Below are positions 21,883-23,417 of a stretch of DNA of 23,417 nt, in pieces (positions within the stretch are counted from its first letter, which is position 1; the number at the start of each line of letters is the position of its first letter). The position numbers were made by a program, and so were the translations under genes. The DNA is from Brachionus plicatilis. Its lineage: Eukaryota > Rotifera > Eurotatoria > Ploima > Brachionidae. Where the stretch lies: NCBI GenBank assembly GCA_010279815.1, contig QEOQ01000307.1:10492-33908 (forward strand), written 5' to 3'. The notes under the pieces were generated by a model, which was not told the DNA's origin, ran no database searches, and was given only the letters and a program-made list of their open reading frames with translations.

Positions 21883-22635
21883 TTTGAATTTTAGACTGTT
21901 AAAAAAAGTTTTATATGTATCTCGTTTTTTATGTACGTTTTATATTGATTTTTTTTCGATTTAACAATAAAAATATCATAATTCAGGAAATTCATATATA
22001 TTTTCTATTTTAACAAAATTTAAAAATTTTATTTAAAAAAAAATAATAAAACTCTTGGTGTAAATCTCGCTTATTTTTGCTTATAATTTTTAATTTTCTC
22101 TGAAGTCTTATAACAGTCAATTCTAATAAATTAATGCTAGAATTAAAAAATCGACTAAATGTTTAAATCGATTTTAAAGCTGAATGATTATTAAAAATCG
22201 ACTTCAAATACTAAAATACAAACAAATATGACTTAATATGTATGTAATATGAAGTATATATGATTTATTGAATCCAATTTTTCCTCTTTCTTGATAGTTT
22301 ATCATTGTCTCTATATTTTTTAACTTTTAAGTAGTAATGTTTAATTTTTTTTTTCTCTATTCGAACGTTTATCATTTGTTGAAAATTTTCAAAAAAACTT
22401 TATTTATTAGGTAATTTAAATTTGCTGAAATAATTTTTAATCCCATAGTCGAACCTTCCTATACTATGTCTGTATTCTTTTTTATTAAAATAAAAATTTA
22501 TTTGATTTTAAATCTCAAAAATTCTTTCAAAAATAAGAACAATGTTTAAAAAAGAATAATAATTTATGCAAGAAAATCCTAAAAAAGCTCTTTCAAAAAT
22601 TTATAATTGTAAATATATATATTGTGTTTATTTGA
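21883..22635. other. Upstream region of the DEG/ENaC gene
   Basis: AT-rich with no recognisable gene. It contains the acceptor-like TTTTTTTAACAG (AG at 21897-21896, minus strand) that could receive a spliced leader or a non-coding first exon. No core promoter element could be assigned. Confidence 0.4.
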
Positions 22636-22757
22636 AAATCATTGTGATTTGCAAATGCATCATCATCAGTCGCTAGAGTGACTTAATGTCATAGTCCAAT
22701 TTCAATTTATCAGAGAAATGGTCCAACCACCTCCAGTTTAACAAATCACAATGATTT
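22636..22757. repeat. Perfect 16-bp inverted repeat, 122-bp span
   Basis: AAATCATTGTGATTTG at 22636-22651 is exactly inverted as CAAATCACAATGATTT at 22742-22757. The sequence between is less AT-rich. It overlaps the decayed reading frame described at 22650-22975, so it may be a transposon end embedded in coding-like sequence. Confidence 0.6.
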
Positions 22758-22975
22758 AACTTCAATATATGGCATTTCTGGTGCATCAAATACACAGTCA
22801 TTAGTCATAATCATAGTCAAACGATTCCATTTCCATTGCCTTAATTTTTTTGAACGTCGGTTCAAACTGTTGTTAGTCAAAGTTCTCATCCTTGACAACC
22901 AAACCTTCAATCAACACAGGAAGAAACAAGCCAACTAAACTTAGACAGAGGTCGACCTAAAGGTTCATAAAATAA
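22650..22975 (+). pseudogene. Decayed Ser/Thr/Gln-rich reading frame ending in an AT-hook
   Basis: Plus-strand stretches read ASSSVARVT-stop, then SPISIYQRNGPTTSSLTNHN continuing DLTSIYGISGASNTQSL, and after a frame change SVQTVVSQSSHP-stop-QPNL, QSTQEETSQLNLDRGRPKGS, then stop and NKKT. The last part reads as an AT-hook of the RGRPKGSKNKKT kind with a stop in place of Lys (AAA to TAA). Composition is coding-like compared with flanking DNA. AT-hooks of this form occur in transposase-associated and chromatin proteins; the parent gene is not recognised. Confidence 0.35.
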
Positions 22976-23417
22976 AAAGACAAAATACAAAGTGATTAAC
23001 TCTTGTTTTATAAATTTAAATAGTTATTTCGACTCGATTTTTATTTTTTTTTAATTTTTAAAATATTTACCATATTTTTCTTAGAAATAATGCCGCGTCA
23101 AAAATCAAATTTTAGTATTTTTTTAATCGAATAATAAAAATATTTATATCTAATTTTTTTTGGTTTGATTTGTGATCCTGCACCAAATGCATAATTCAAT
23201 TGTTAATTCTGCATTAAATTAAAAAAATTAACTTAAAACGTGATCCAAGACTCGAAACACAACTTTGACGAATGCGGCGTAAGTTAAGAATATTTTAACA
23301 TGGGCGAGATTGTATTTATGGCCTGCGCCAAAATTGTGTTTCGAGTTCTGAGGCTGCAATATCGAACAATGGAATACGACAACTTAATCTGAATTAGAAA
23401 TCTTGTAGCTTTCCATT
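22976..23417. other. AT-rich right end with an inverted repeat
   Basis: No gene is recognised. CTCGAAACACAA at 23251-23262 is inverted as TTGTGTTTCGAG at 23334-23345, with partial pairing continuing inward (TTTG/CAAA; GCGGCG/CCTGCGC). This is a 95-bp hairpin-forming segment, perhaps a MITE remnant. The window ends in sequence with no further signal. Confidence 0.45.

Noticed and set aside
1..23417. CRISPR array, phage, toxin-antitoxin or other prokaryotic defence system
   Set aside because: The window is spliced metazoan DNA with no prokaryotic gene organisation and no regularly spaced repeats.

Overview
This is animal nuclear DNA: very AT-rich (clearly below one third GC) with GT-AG introns, some of them tiny (48, 55 and 70 bp), and metazoan-only gene families. 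A small AT-rich lophotrochozoan, most plausibly a monogonont rotifer related to Brachionus, fits the compact introns, the FMRFamide-channel-like DEG/ENaC gene and the mix of transposon debris. That assignment is inference, since no species-diagnostic marker is present.

All four recognisable genes are on the minus strand. From right to left: (i) a single-exon DEG/ENaC amiloride-sensitive-type channel (20437-21882); (ii) a single-exon nuclear hormone receptor of NR1 type (13236-15146); (iii) U1 snRNP protein C, two exons (10394-10991); and (iv) liprin-beta, which I reconstruct as five exons over 8.3 kb (1889-10199). Its N-terminal coiled-coil exons (9323-10199) and its three-SAM exon (1986-3598) are separated by a 5.7-kb intron, and a 42-nt last exon (1889-1930) gives a C-terminus ending in a PDZ-ligand-like Ser-Ile-Val. 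The U1-C stop codon lies only about 195 bp from the liprin-beta ATG, and that ATG directly follows a splice-acceptor-like sequence. The pair is therefore a candidate for trans-spliced or read-through expression.

The remaining sequence is packed with small transposable elements. The large liprin-beta intron holds a fold-back element with seven C-runs mirrored by seven G-runs (3918-4576), a MITE with a perfect 8-bp target duplication (4925-5433), a pogo-like terminus (about 5550), an 'AAGTC' MITE (6093-6331), a TA-flanked MITE (6390-6619), a long inverted repeat (7685-7793) and two related hAT-like MITEs with perfect 8-bp duplications (8199-8426 and 8553-8982). A second AAGTC MITE (12513-13009) lies between U1-C and the nuclear receptor and carries a run of TGACCG motifs. 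Upstream of the receptor are a TIR element with a decayed MULE-type transposase (16202-17155), a 5'-truncated LINE with a 3' hairpin (about 17311-17940), a hAT-like relic, and another LINE 3' end (19757-19870). The right end carries a decayed reading frame ending in an AT-hook (about 22650-22975) and further inverted repeats. A short hairpin family (ACGCC...GGCGAT followed by an A-rich tail) occurs four times and looks like a retrotransposon 3' terminus.

The four host genes are not an obvious pathway: splicing (U1-C), synaptic/cortical scaffolding (liprin-beta), transcription (nuclear receptor) and ion conduction (DEG/ENaC). No bacterial-type system, CRISPR array, rRNA or tRNA was recognised.
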